A stretch of DNA of 64,000 bases from Quillaja saponaria (GCA_029379385.1 CM055618.1:10302134-10366133), one strand, 5' to 3'; positions 10,739 to 22,744 are shown, counted from the stretch's first letter. Program-made: numbers and translations. Notes: generated from the sequence alone by a model not told the origin.

Positions 10739-13700
10739 TTAATATACATAATGCACGATTACTCGTGTGTTTAGCACCTTTTAGCTTGTTAGTTATATCT
10801 ATACTATATATATAAGAGATTTAATGGCATAAAGTTTTTATTTTTTTAAATATATTTATGAGCTTTTATTATTATGTAATTAATTTTAATTGTTATTTTG
10901 CTTCAAATTTTTTTTTCTAAATTTTTCTCAATTTTAATTTTAATGTGATTGTAATTATTTTGGAACTATTTTTTTATATACTAATTCTTCTATACTATAT
11001 ATAAAAGTGGCTTAATGGAGATTTAAAAAAAAAAATACCTTATGTGTTTTAATTATGACATAGTTAACTTAATTGTTATTTTGCTTCAAATAGACTACTA
11101 ATTTTCTTTTCTTTTTTTTGGGAATTTTTTTTATACTTCTCCATTTTAATATCAATAGGATTGTAATTATTTTAGGACTATTACTATTATTTTTTACTAA
11201 TTCTTCTGAATATTACTAAATCTGTAATTTTTAATAATTATATGTCAATAGTAGTTTTTGAATTTCTGATTTTTTTTAATAAGTATATAATAATCTTAAT
11301 TCTTCATAAATTTATGAATTAAAAAAAATATTAAGAATTTTCATGATTATAATATTGTTGTTTTAACTTTTAATTTCATGAAAAGTTTTTATTTTTTTTA
11401 ATAATTATATGTCAATAGTAGTTAATGTTGAATTTCTCTTCTTCTTTTTTGGTTTAATAATTCGTAATAATTATAATATTTTTTTTTAGTTTTTCTCAAA
11501 TTTATAATGTTTTTACAAAAAAATACTACAAGTTAAAAAATATTTAGAGTACAGTTTCTATGATTATATATTGTTATTTTAATTAATAGAAAAATAAATT
11601 TTATTTATTTAATTAACTTGTAAGTTTTTACTATTGCATAAATATTTTTTAGTTGCTATTTTGTTTCAAATAGTATTTTTTTTTTTTACTTCTTTCATAA
11701 TTGTTTTTCATTTTAATGTTAATACGATTGTAATTATTTTATTACTATTGATTTTTTTTTATTCTAATTTTTTTCAATATCAATAAATTTATAATTTGGG
11801 ATAATTTTATATCAATAATAATTAAAATTGAATTCCTCAATTTTTTAATTTAGTAAGCTACAAATATCTATAATATTATAATTTTTTAAATGCTATGAAT
11901 CAAAAGAAATATTAAGAATATAGTTTTGATGATTATAATATTATTGTATTAATTTTTCTTCCATTTTCAGTTTTTATTTGAAAAATGATATGTTTATATT
12001 ATGAATTAATTTTTCTATTAGATTTACATATTTATTTATTGTCAATAACATTAAGTATTATTACTTTTAATTATAATTTCTTAATACGCATATCAAATAT
12101 TGATGAACATATATGTATATAACATAAATATGATTCACGCATAATGTGTGTGTTAAAATAACAACTAAAAAATATTTTTGTTATAATAAAAGATATCAAA
12201 ATCTCACAATATAACAAAAAAAAGAAATAATTGAATTAGTGTGCATGAGTGCGGGGATACTAGTAAATATATATATATGGTACGGACGTGGGGCTCATCA
12301 CTAGTCATAACAAAGCCGTCTTTGATCTTGGCCCATACGGAATTAGAAAACAGAAAAAATAGAAGGCCCAGCTCTCCCTACAATTTATCGCAATCGAAGC
12401 CCATTTCCAACAAACCCAATCACGGACCAACATGAAGGGTAACTTTGTCATTTCAGTGGACAACAAAAACGGGTTAGGGTTTGATTTCAAGGCCTATAAA
12501 ATGCATCAAAACTCGACCTTTCACAATTTCAGCGGACAACGAAGTTGTGTTGCGTAGCCGGTGTTTGTATCCTCTTCCTTTTCAAGGAGTTTAGCTTTTC
12601 AATTTCTAATGGCCTGTTTTTGTGTTGCTTTAATAATCATGTTAATTTCTAATGTTTTTTAATTCTTTCTTTTTCAATATAAATAAATTTATAATTTGCC
12701 AATAATTATATATCAATAGTAATTAACATGGAATTCATCAATTTTTTTAAATTTAATATGTTACAAATAACTCTAATATTATATATATATATGCATGAAA
12801 AAAATATTAAGAGTATGATTTTTATGTTTATAATATTATTGTATTAATATTTCTTTCATTTTAACTTTTTTTCTAATAAAAAAATGATATTTTTATATTA
12901 TGAATTAATTTTGTTGTTGGATTTATCTATTTATTTTTTGTCAATAACATAGAATATTATTTTTTTAACCATAATTTCTTGATATGTATATGAAATGTTG
13001 ATGAACATATATGTATAAGCTATTCACGTGCAATGTGTGTGCCAAAATAACAACTAAAAAGTAATTATTTTATGATAAAAACTCATAAGATATTTAAGAA
13101 AATAAAATTTATTTCACTAAACCATTTTTATATTCATGAAGAAATAGATAAATTTAACAACAACAAAAATCATAAATTTAAAAAGAACTGGAAAACATTA
13201 TAATTATTAGGAATTTATTAAATAAAAAAAAATTCAATTTTAATTACTATTGACATATAACTATTACAAAATTATAAATTTATTAATATTGAGAACAATT
13301 ATACAAAGAAATCAATAGTTTTAAAATAGTTACAATTCTATTGATATTAAAATAGATAAAAATCATAAAAAAAAAATATATAAGAAATAATAGTAATTTA
13401 TTTGAAGTTAAATAATAACTAGATGTAACTATATAGTAATAAAATTTCATAATGGTATTAAGGACATAAAAAATTTCAGCAATTAAGTCTCTTTTAGATA
13501 CAGTATAGATAGATATGTCCATAAAAAAAAAACAAAAAAAAAAACAAAATAAGAATTAAAAAAATATTAAGAGTATAGTTTCCATAATTATAGTCTTGTT
13601 GTTTTAAATTTTAATTCTTTTTCCATCTTAAGAATTAAAAAATATATATATAATTTAATTTTTTAGATTTTTTTTATGAAAAAATCATATAATTATGAAA

Positions 13701-14090
13701 ACTATATTCTTAATATTTCTTTTATAATTTTTTAAAAATTTTAATTCACAAACATATGTATATATCATAAATATGATTTACGCACAATATATGATTATTT
13801 TAGTTCTCTGAACTTTTTTTCTTTTGTTAAGACAACTTCCTAAACATATATATATATAATTTTATGAATATAAAAGTTAAAACAATCATATAGTTGTGAA
13901 AACTATATTCTTAATATTTCTTTTATAATAATTTTTTAAAATTTTAATTCATAGACATATGTATATAAATAACAACCCTTAATTAAAAAAAGAGAGTATA
14001 GAAGTATAGATAGATAGATAAATATAGTGATATAATTTTATAACATCATTGCTCTCGTGCATGCTCAGGTATTATTTTTTATATTTTAAG
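10739..14090. repeat. Cluster of Helitron-like AT-rich repeats
   Basis: Repeated blocks lie in direct and inverted order: 11760-12180 matches 12650-13060, and 13080-13300 matches the same family inverted. Possible 5' ends read TCTATACTATATATA (10799 and 10989), resembling the TC start of plant Helitrons. Possible 3' ends, with a small palindrome, read ATTCACGCATAATGTGTGTG (12133), ATTCACGTGCAATGTGTGTG (13023) and TGCACGATTACTCGTGT (10751). No CTRR terminus or Rep/helicase sequence was found, so these would be non-autonomous and the assignment is tentative. One telo-box promoter copy (12255-12635) lies within the cluster. Confidence 0.4.
12255..12635 (+). promoter_or_regulatory. Telo-box promoter, copy 1
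   Basis: This matches 14748-15080 base for base over long stretches. Elements in order: GGCCCA motifs (site II type, TGGGCC on the other strand) in AAGGCCCAGCTCTCCC, then GAAGCCCATTT, then GGGTTAGGGTTT (telo-box, AAACCCTAA on the other strand), then TATAAAATGC 18 bases later. That arrangement is typical of promoters of plant ribosomal-protein, translation and snoRNA genes. The duplicated part continues about 130 bases past the TATA box into a 5' UTR-like stretch and then stops at AT-rich repeat, so this copy has no gene behind it. Confidence 0.6.
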
Positions 14091-14747
14091 ATAAATATTT
14101 AAAGTTCTTTTCATTTAAAAAAAAAAAACCACAATCATCCAAAAAATTAAACTAAATAAACAATCATAAAAAAACCTCAAGATTTTATGATCAATCTCCT
14201 TTCAATTTCATTGACTGATTCAATCGATCCAACATGTAAATGAATGAGAGGTGAATAAGAAATAGGGCAATAAGATTAGGTAAATAATTTAATCTCCTTT
14301 AATTAAGTGATTAAGTCTAGCATGTATATGAATGAGTGTTGAATAAAATAGAGGGACAAAAATATTAAGTAACTGGTATAGGAGAAATTTAGTATTTATT
14401 TAATAACAAAATTGTGTCAATAGTGGATAGTTATTTTTTTATTTAAATTAAATATGTTGTAAAAAGATTTCAAAGCTCTCAATATAAAAAAATTTTAATT
14501 AAATACATGGGTATTATATATCATTTTTAGTTAAAACTTAACTACAATTAGGATGATACCATAATAGTGTTTAGCCTTTTATTATAAATATTTGAAATAA
14601 ATATATATTATATAATAAAAACCGTAAAAATATTTTCACATTTATAAAACTGGTTAAATATACGTGTTTAAACACATGCTAGATTTATTTATTTTTGTAA
14701 GAATAAATAATCATTTAATGAAAAAGATGAGTTAAGGTACGTGTGCG
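14091..14747. other. AT-rich gene-free stretch
   Basis: No gene seen. It contains a weak internal duplication (ATGTAAATGAATGAGAG at 14234 and ATGTATATGAATGAGTG at 14321) and otherwise low-complexity sequence. Confidence 0.4.
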
Positions 14748-15080
14748 AAGATATTACTTACTAGTAAATATATATGGTACAGACGTGGGGCCCACCACCT
14801 TGACAAGAGTCATGACAAAGCCGTCAACAGAAAAAATAGAAGGCCCAGCTCTCCCTATAATTTATCGCAACTGAAGCCCATTTGTCAAGGACCAATATGA
14901 AGGGCAACTTTGTCATTTCAGTGAACAACAAATGCGGGTTAGGGTTTGATTTCAAGGCCTATAAAATGCATCAAAACTCAACCTTTCTCAGCATCTGAAA
15001 ATTGCGTTGCGTTGCGTCGCCGGTGTTTGTATTCTCTTCCTTTTCAAGGAGTTTAGCTTTTCAATTCATGGTTACCTGTG
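14748..15080 (+). promoter_or_regulatory. Telo-box promoter, copy 2
   Basis: Same element order as copy 1: AAGGCCCAGCTCTCCC, GAAGCCCATTT, GGGTTAGGGTTT, TATAAAATGC. Transcription would start near 14985-15000, followed by a pyrimidine-rich leader (CTCTTCCTTTTCAAGGAG) as in ribosomal-protein transcripts. ATG codons follow at 15068 and 15218 but each opens only a short frame. Either the first exon is tiny and splicing joins exons I cannot see, or the gene was lost. No C/D-box or H/ACA snoRNA could be built downstream. Confidence 0.6.
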
Positions 15081-16090
15081 TTTGTGTGGGTTTTTGGACT
15101 TTGTGTATGTCTTCTTTTGTAGTACTTTACTCGTCTTCTTAATCATCTTCTTCATTAATTAAAAAGAGATTAGATTAGAAAGCCAATTAGCAGAGCAAGA
15201 GCGTCGATGAATAAAAATGGCGGAAATTGCATTGAAGGTTGGCAATATTAAAACTTAAACTGCGACTCTCCGTGCCTATCAAATTTTCGTTTTGATTTTG
15301 GCCTCGAACAAGTTGCAACATCCCATTCTTAAAATGTCTTTCTTTTACTTTTTATATTTCTGTTTTTCTTGTGTTTTTTTTTTTTTTTTTTTTTTTTTTC
15401 GACTTGCATTTTTTTCACTTTTTAATACTAATATCAACAGAACAGAGATTATATTCACTCAATTTTTGAATTTTGAGTGATTTAATTTTGTTATCCATTA
15501 GTTCAATTTCTGGGTTGTGAATGAGATGCAGCAGATTTTATATCCAAAATCCTCACATTGCTCTGCCTCCTGCTGGTTTGAGTCTTTTGTTAGTTGATGA
15601 CCGAATGAATGGGTATGCCAAATTTAGAGATGTTATAGTATAGGTCTTCCTTGTTTTCTTGGCCCCCGTTTACACCAAAAAAGAAAATTAAAAAAATGCC
15701 TCTATCCTATTTTAAATATAATTAAGATGAAAGATATGATAAAAGTAGATATCTTCTAGTTTTGTTTTCAAATAAACATTCTATACATAGGCAAGACTTA
15801 AAAAGGATCCTCCAAACAAGTGAAACTCATGATTTTTAAAAATATTGATTGAGATTCATTAATTCATTAATCATTTGTATATTCTAACACTCAAACTTCA
15901 TATTTATGTAAATTGATAGCCTTAATTGACTTTTCTGCAGAAAAATAGCTGTAAGGTATATACAATTTGGCAATACCCTATCAAGTATCATCTGCCTTAA
16001 AAGACTCATCAACCATTTTCTTTACAAAGACTTAACTTAGTTCCTTTTTCCTTTCCTTTTGGGTACAATTTACACAGAGATAATTAGACA
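15081..16090 (+). other. Region downstream of the telo-box promoter, product unknown
   Basis: No convincing coding exon. A 26 bp T-run is at 15375-15400. A short open stretch at about 15534-15642 (ending GYAKFRDVIV) and the frame MAEIALKVGNIKT at 15218 are too short to support. An expressed non-coding or 5' UTR intron is possible. Confidence 0.35.
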
Positions 16091-16099
16091 CTAATAAAT

Positions 16100-16330
16100 T
16101 GGAGCACACACGTATGAAACGTTTCTAACGGTGGAAGGTAAACATTGTAAATCTTACGGCTTGGAATTGCAGGCTACACATGTATGAAACTTTTCTTTAG
16201 ATGTCGAGGCAGCGGTGGAGGAAGTGCGATTACTCTTTGCGTTTGCGCTAGTTTTGGACATAGCGGAGGGCTAGGCCGATATCTTCTCCGTTCCCATGCA
16301 AACTAGCTCTCTTGCATTCTCACCTACATA
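16100..16330 (-). pseudogene. Decayed second exon of a secreted-peptide paralogue
   Basis: The reverse complement of 16174-16320 aligns with exon 2 of the 6.6 kb peptide gene: AATGCAAGAGAGCTAGTT at its start, then a four-base gain that shifts the frame, after which RYRPSPP, then PPPLPRHLKKSFIHV and a TAG stop are readable. A second partial copy of the 3' end (CGTTAGAAACGTTTCATACG) follows at about 16108-16135. No signal-peptide exon is found upstream. The strongest similarity is at the extreme C-terminus, which argues that this was the constrained part of the family. Confidence 0.65.
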
Positions 16331-16524
16331 TACCAAATCCACACATAGTACAAGTAACAACATAGCCATTGTGCTTTATACTTTAGTATAAAAATTATAA
16401 TAGAGATGTTTGGTGAGTCCTCATACATATTTACTTCAAGATGTGAGATATATAAAATTTTTCACAATCGTCTACATTTTATACTCTACTCAAAGATTGA
16501 AGATCTTAAATGTTTATTTTTATT

Positions 16525-16785
16525 AGTACAAAGGGTTCGTTTGACGTATCGTATAAGAATAAAAAATAATAATATAAGACTATCTTATAGACTCTTTATA
16601 TTATATCTAATAGTATAAAGTAATATAGTGAGTATGACACTATAAGAAATCAGACCAATATAACTATATAATCTAATATATTGTATAATTCTGTACTATA
16701 TAATCTTATACGATAATCACTCTCATAATATATTGTATAATTCTGTACTATATAATCTTTATATTATTCTAGTAAATTTTTCCTT
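16525..16785. repeat. MITE-like fragment with internal duplication
   Basis: It opens with GGGTTCGTTTGACGTATCGTATAAGAATAA, of which GGGTTCGTTTGACG resembles PIF/Harbinger MITE ends. The interior carries two copies of an ~36 bp unit (16673 and 16730, core TTGTATAATTCTGTACTATA) with CTTATACGATAATC between them. The matching far end is missing. It abuts the place where the inverted long LTR stops matching its partner, so it probably inserted into that LTR. Confidence 0.4.
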
Positions 16786-18791
16786 TAAGCTATTACATAT
16801 CAATTAATATGAATTGGACTTTAGGTAATAAGGTAATAATGAAAAATCTAATTTTAAGTGTCTTGACAAAGCACATGGTAGGGGAAACCATTAGAAAAGA
16901 TGGAGAGCACTTGGTGAGTTAGGAATGTTAAAACTGCCTAAACTTGGGGTTTGGACTAGTGTCCACTTTAATGGTCATTTCTTTCTCTAGAAAATTTTGA
17001 ATCTAATTTTGTAAAATTTATAAAATACTAGACACATTTAGCTTTATAATGGTATATCATTTGTAATTTTTAGATTTGTATATCAATACAGTTTATTATT
17101 TGAAGTTGCATCAAATTCTGGAACACCCAGGATTTTTGACAGCTTTGACCTTACTTTAGTTAATTGAATATAACTTTCTCTAGGAAAAATGAAATCTGAT
17201 TCCATTTGTTAGGTTTATTAATAGTTAAGTTTCTTATTTAGAAACTTTTCCCTTGAACCCACTCAATTTCTTACGTGAACCAAAAACAGGACACTACGAA
17301 TCCTGCCTGACCTAACCGGAGTCTAATAGCTATAACTCACAACATATTTAGAACCAAGCTACGGAATTTTGCAGACAACCTCTCAAAATCCTAAGACACG
17401 TTTTATCTTTTAAGCCCTTAGTTTAATTTATCCTAAAGATACTCGAAATACTAAATTTCTTTCATCCACGAAATCTGCCCTGTATCCCTTTATAAAGCCA
17501 TTCAACTCTCACTTTCAATATTTCACCCCACCAATAACATCTTATGCCCATACTCATTACTCAATTTCATTAAATCTTTAAATCACAACATTAACCCACT
17601 ATTATTTACTCTCGTTCATAAAATTTTTTATTCAAATTCAATTAATCTCTTACAACGAAGCTCTAAGAATCTCAATTCTATAGTTAGCATTAGCATGGTC
17701 AAGTTTCATGATTCCTAATTAACTAGTTAACTAATTAATGAAACCTATGTAAACCAATTTCTATGTATATACTAACGTTAAGTTTCTCTTAAGGATTTTA
17801 TCGAACACCTAGCTAACATGTTTAACTCTTAATTCATACGTATGAGTTCATAAACATAAGCATGCCTCCTAATTAATTCTTCAAGCACCAAGACTTTTTA
17901 TATTCATACAACAAGTAATTGACAAAATCTCTAAAAGCAAGAATCAATTATTTCAATTAAAAGTATTACTAACCTCCCTTACCCTTGTTACTCTATTTCA
18001 AGAAGCAGCCACTCTCCTCACCAGCTGCACATTAGAAGGAATGCTCCCACGCAGAGCACACCAAGACTGTCTAAAACAGTGGTGATGACTGCACTCAAAT
18101 TGTGGCTGGAAAGAAGGTTGTTGCTGCCATAAATAGCAGTTAGAACTCCCTTACAACCTACAATGTGAGATCTCCTACTCTTAGCCACAACTGATCGGAT
18201 AAAGAAGGAGCATGACCCCTCAACCGCTGCCCAAAATAAAGGGCTCACGGTGGCTTGTTGCTGTTGCAACTACTTTGCTGCCGTGACAGTGGAAGTTTAC
18301 TAGGAATGATGCAATAAAGCTCCAGCTGGAAGAAGGTAAGCAGCAAGGAAATCGAGCACATATAAGCAAGGAAGGAGGCTGAGCTCAGGTTAAAAAAGAA
18401 GAAGGATGGTATAGTACAATCCAAAGCCTTCCAAGCAACCCCAAAACAAAGGAAAATCAAGAGGAAATAACACCTCATCTGCAGCAAAAAATTGAAGGCA
18501 CAAAGCAACTCAAAGAGCTTCAAGAAGCAGGGGATGAAACAGGGCTGAACACAAGCTAAACCACAGCTGGAAGGAGGAGGTTCATGGTAGGGGAAGATGC
18601 TATCCATGGCCAAGCTTCAACTCTTCATGGGAAAGGGCAAGAATTTCAGACAAGCAAGAGGAGATAAATTAGAAGGCTCTAGAATAACCAAGAATGAAAG
18701 GAAAAAAAATCTTGAATGTGGAGAAGACAACGAGAAAGAGAAAAAGAAAATAGGAAAGTAAAGTCAAGGTAATTAAATAAAGTGTATGGTG

Positions 18792-18832
<41 letters not shown>

Positions 18833-19163
18833 CATAGACTAAAAACTTAGCTTCTTGTTTATTTTATTTACACACTTACTACGTTTCTTAATAAAAGTTT
18901 CACAAGTAAATTTGCAAGTTAAAATTTTTCTAATAATATGGTGAAATTAATTCTTTTATTACACACATGTTGATATATATACCTATATGTATACAAATTT
19001 GTCCAAGTAATAATATGAGTTTATTTTTATTTTCACATTGCAACCAATTACATACAAACATTTCTAAAGCATATTTTAAGGTATCAAATTAAATCTTAAT
19101 TAATTACGTTATTATTTATTTATTTTAACTTGTTTACATACATTAAATTATTGGGTTATAATA
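16785..19163 (-). repeat. Long LTR of a Ty3/gypsy element, inverted
   Basis: Read on the minus strand, the LTR starts at 19163 right after a polypurine tract and begins TATTATAACCCAATAATTTA, close to the start of the solo LTR at 44701 (TGTGATACTCTGATAATTTA). The segment 17500-16785 matches 2290-3035 in reverse. The match ends at 16785, against MITE-like sequence. A 38 bp (TA)n run lies at 18791-18829. Minus-strand open frames at 18018-18613 are LTR sequence, not genes: they have no homologue I recognise and lie in the part expected to hold U3 and leader. Confidence 0.6.
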
Positions 19164-19183
19164 GTCTTCCCCCCCTAAAAGAA
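19164..19183 (-). other. Polypurine tract of the inverted gypsy element
   Basis: On the minus strand the sequence reads TTTCTTTTAGGGGGGGAAG directly before the LTR, preceded by TTCGGGACGAA. The stretch GACGAATTTCTTTTAGGGGG is typical of the very end of pol and the PPT in long-LTR chromoviruses. It shows that the LTR at 16785-19163 is the 3' LTR. Confidence 0.6.
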
Positions 19184-19199
19184 ATTCGTCCCGAATTTT

Positions 19200-19655
19200 A
19201 ACAACAAAAGATACGGATAGATTATTTGCATTAATTGGATGTAGGTATTGTTATTTCAATATAGTTTTGGTTTTTTTTTTTTTTCCCCACTTGATTTCTT
19301 GTTTCTTATAGTATTACTTAAAAATTTTTACTAAAAGATTTACGTACTTGTCTATTTATACTTGTCACTAATTATTTCTCAGATATTAGATTACTTATCC
19401 AGTTTTACTTAATTGACACATAATACTTGAGACTTTGCTCATACAATTATACGCTAACATAAATTAAATTAACTGTCTAAATGAGATAGTTGAAATTAAG
19501 TTTCAAGAAGTGTTAATCTACTTCTTTTAAAACACTAAACTTAATATTTTATTATTATGTCATTGTTCGGAATCATATCATGTTTCTCATTTAGAAATTC
19601 AACTAATTCGGATAATTAATTCTAATTACTTATAGTTTTCCTTAGTTGACAAACC
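19200..19655. other. Gene-free stretch
   Basis: AT-rich, with a T-run at 19270-19284. It lies between the gypsy 3' end and the copia fragment. No coding remains of either element are readable. Confidence 0.35.
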
Positions 19656-21400
19656 AACATCTACAAATTTACCACCTTATTATTTTGGTCTCCCTTCACA
19701 AAAAATAATAAGAATTGTGAAAAAATAAAGTCATTATCCAAATTCTTTTCTTTTCTAGCTCTAGTACTCCTCCTAGGTCCGCTTGGTTGTTCTAGAACAC
19801 TAGGTTCCCTAACCTTAACAATGGACCTTATAGGCTTTTTAGGCTCATCAAGTGTAGGTGTAGTAACATTTTCAATATCTTTCAAAAAATCCCACATCTC
19901 TTAACTCAGTTATTATAGTAGATTCCAAATCAAGAAGTCTATAGGCTTTACTATTAGCCACATATCCAACAAATATACTTCTAATAGCTCTAGCCCTTAA
20001 CTTAGTTCTCTTAGGATCAAGAACTCGAAAATTTGCAACACACCCCCACACTTTACTATAATTTATGTTAGGCTTTCTTCCTTTTCATATTTTATAAAAA
20101 CTAGTTTTCACAATTTACTAGGAATCCTATTTAAAATATGACAAGTAGTTAAAAGTGCCTCACCCCACAAATTATTTGACAAATTGGCATGGTTCAACAT
20201 ATAATTAATCATATCATGAAATGTACGATTTTTATTTTTTTTAGCTACACCATTTTGTTGCGGTGTATATGCAGCATTTGTTTGATGTATGATGCCATTT
20301 ATTTCACAAAATACATCAAAATCATTTAAACAATATTCCATGCCTCTATCAGAATGTAGAATTTTAATTTGCTTCTCAAGTTAATTTTCTACTTCTGATT
20401 TATATTTTTAAATGAGCCAAGTGCTTCATCTTTTGTCCTTAACAAATACACATAATAGAATCTGCTAGCATCATTTATGAATGCAATCAAATTTCGTTTT
20501 CCACCCCTTGTCAATATTATATTCAATTCACAAATATCAGTATGTATTAAATGTAACAATTGTAATTCTCTTTGTATACTTGGAAATGGTTTTCTCACAA
20601 TTTTTGATTTAACACATACTTCACATTTGTCAAGTTCATCATTACCAATACCTATTAATCCCATTGCATGCATATTTTTTTAAATTCTAAGCACTAATAT
20701 GTCCTAATCGACTATGCCGTAAAGAAATTGAACAAGTCATATAAGAATAACATAATTAATCTTATTGATTAACATCTTGTACATATCATTATATGTAAAT
20801 CCCCTTCCAACAAAGACACATTCTTGGTAAGAATGACTTTGCCAGATTCAACATAAATTTTAAAACCTTTCATATCCAAAAGATATACATAAATTAAGCT
20901 TTTTCTAATTTCTAACACAAATAAAACATTCAGCAAGTTTAGTTTCTTCTCGAAAGTAAAATTGATCTCCACAGTTCCTTTGCCTCTAACACTAGCACGT
21001 GAATTGTTCCCATCTGAACTTCCCGCCCAACAACCTCTTCAAATGTTTTGAACATAACATGGTTGTTGCAAATATAGACAGTAGCTCAAGAGACCAACCC
21101 TTGACCTAAAGGCTCACTTGCTATATAAATCTCAGAAATCATAGTCACATCTAGATTAAGATCCGAGACCATGGCAACAAGGTTCTCTTCAACCATGTTA
21201 GCCGAGCTCAAACCACTTTTGAGATGTTGACATTCTCTAGCATGGTGTCCAGTTTCTTCACAAACATGGCACTTGCCTTTTATTATATTAAGATTAGGCT
21301 TAGATTTCTGTCCAGATTTCTTGAATTTTTCATTACTCATTTTAACACAAAAAGCTATTAATCCAATAAAGACCAAGCCCAGCAAGTCAACTACTAGACA
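19656..21400 (-). pseudogene. Ty1/copia gag-integrase remnant
   Basis: Minus-strand pieces keep copia order. At 21385-21086 is a gag end with a CCHC knuckle, CHVCEETGHHAREC (CX2CX4HX4C). At 20673-20389 is the integrase start: CEVCVKSK of the zinc region, then HTDIC with the first catalytic Asp. At 20371-20108 is ILHSDRGMEY (second Asp) and TPQQNGVAKKNKNRTF. At 19897-19661 is the linker after integrase. Reverse transcriptase and RNase H are absent, and no LTRs were found. The usual GVAERKNRT is GVAKKNKNRT here, so the catalytic Glu is replaced by Lys. Several stops and shifts separate the pieces. Confidence 0.8.
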
Positions 21401-21690
21401 ATAAACAATAACATGGTAGATAGTTCCCCCCTCCGGGCCTTTACATGGTCAACACCAAGTAACAACAATTTTTGTCTAATCAAATTTTATGCATTAAAAT
21501 TAGGAAGACAGTAGCTCTTCATGCAATGCAATGCAATAGGATAATTCTATCCCTCAACATTGGAGTTTCCCTCTCAATTAGGAGAGAGAGAAAATTAGGG
21601 AGAGTAAAAGAGAGTTTCCTTCTCAACATTGCTTTGCTTTTACATGCTTATCTAACATAAGGATTAAGGAAGAGTGAACTCATGGTACAT

Positions 21691-22195
21691 TTTTAGTTAA
21701 AGCTCAGATGCTGGTTGTTTTGTAACTCAAGAAGCATCTAAACCAGAGCAATACTTAAAAGTCCAAACTTCCAGTACATCCCATAGGTGGAAGCCACACC
21801 AAGGCCGAAAACTAACTCATTATAGGAAATAGAGGCAAAGCTGTAAAGCATTACTTAAAAGTCCATACTTCCAGTACATCATCACATAGGAGGAACACAC
21901 TATAGGCCGTAAACTAATTCATTATAGGAAATAACGGAAAATCTGTAGATAGCTAGTCTGAAACTCTCAATTCAGGGATCAAGTCAAAGACTACTGGAAT
22001 CTTGAGAGAACTTCCAACAAGGAGATAGAATTTCAGTAAGATATATTTGTTCTTCACAGAAACCTGACACTGACAATTGAGAGAAGGAGTTTCATTTACT
22101 CAGATATTTAAAAATCTGTCTGTTAATAGCATAACAAAATTATGTACTGCTTAAATTCTGTGTTGCTCTAAGATATTTTTAATCTCATGCCCTTG
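21691..22195. repeat. Left half of a segmental duplicate (partner at 50204-50710)
   Basis: Aligns with 50204-50710 at about 95% by eye. Inside it a unit of about 100 bp is repeated (CTTAAAAGTCCAAACTTCC at 21752 and CTTAAAAGTCCATACTTCC at 21853). The half ends at CCTTG (22191-22195), the target duplication of the gypsy element; the other half resumes at 28051. Its biological nature is unknown. Confidence 0.85.
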
Positions 22196-22744
22196 TGTCG
22201 CGGGCCGACTTTGCTAGCACGCAAAGACGCCTATGTAGCACTTGCTAACCCCTCGTGGGTAGCAAGTCAGCTTCTCCAATGCCCCTCGGGTGTCAACCCG
22301 CAAGGCTAGTGCGCAACAATATAAGCAAGAAAGCAAATAGAACACAGTTTGCAAGAAAGGGCTTCAACTTCTCATTAATTGAAAAACGATCAAATTACAA
22401 TGCTATCAAAATGCTCTTGACATGCTCTCGACATGGCTACGACATAGGCAAATGGCTTGGTGTAGGAGGAGTTACAAGCAACACCAAGACCTTTGACACT
22501 CATCCGACAAGCTCGTGTACAACTTTGATTTTCTCACATATACACCCCCCCCTAAAGAGCTTTCTGCGCCATAACCCCTCTGGCAGGAGGGAACATCATA
22601 TTTCCCAGTTGCCCGACTACCCTTGGCTACCTATTTACAAAAATGCCACACTGTGTCATGACATATGCCTAGCTACCCACAATGTGCCCATCACAAGGCA
22701 AGCGGCCATGTGCGACATGCACTGGACAAGCTTGGGTTGTGACA
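22196..22744 (-). repeat. 3' LTR of the chromovirus
   Basis: Ends TGTCGC and GTGACA; the matching LTR begins TGTCAC, so this copy lost the perfect hexamer inverted repeat by one G. Length 549, same as the partner. Long open frames across it are chance frames shared by both LTRs. Confidence 0.95.

Noticed and set aside
12241..12435. 64-codon frame over promoter copy 1
   Set aside because: It runs through the GGCCCA motifs upstream of the TATA box, so it cannot be the gene driven by that promoter.
15180..15650. C/D-box snoRNA downstream of the telo-box promoter
   Set aside because: TGATGA-like boxes occur (TCGATGA, TTGATGA) but no CTGA box follows at a usable distance and no terminal stem forms.
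16634..16660. CACTA end (CACTATAAGAAATC)
   Set aside because: No subterminal repeats and a mismatch inside the core; likely chance in AT-rich MITE sequence.
18018..18613. Two minus-strand frames (83 and 122 codons) with hydrophobic stretches
   Set aside because: They lie inside the inverted long LTR, overlap each other and show no family signature.
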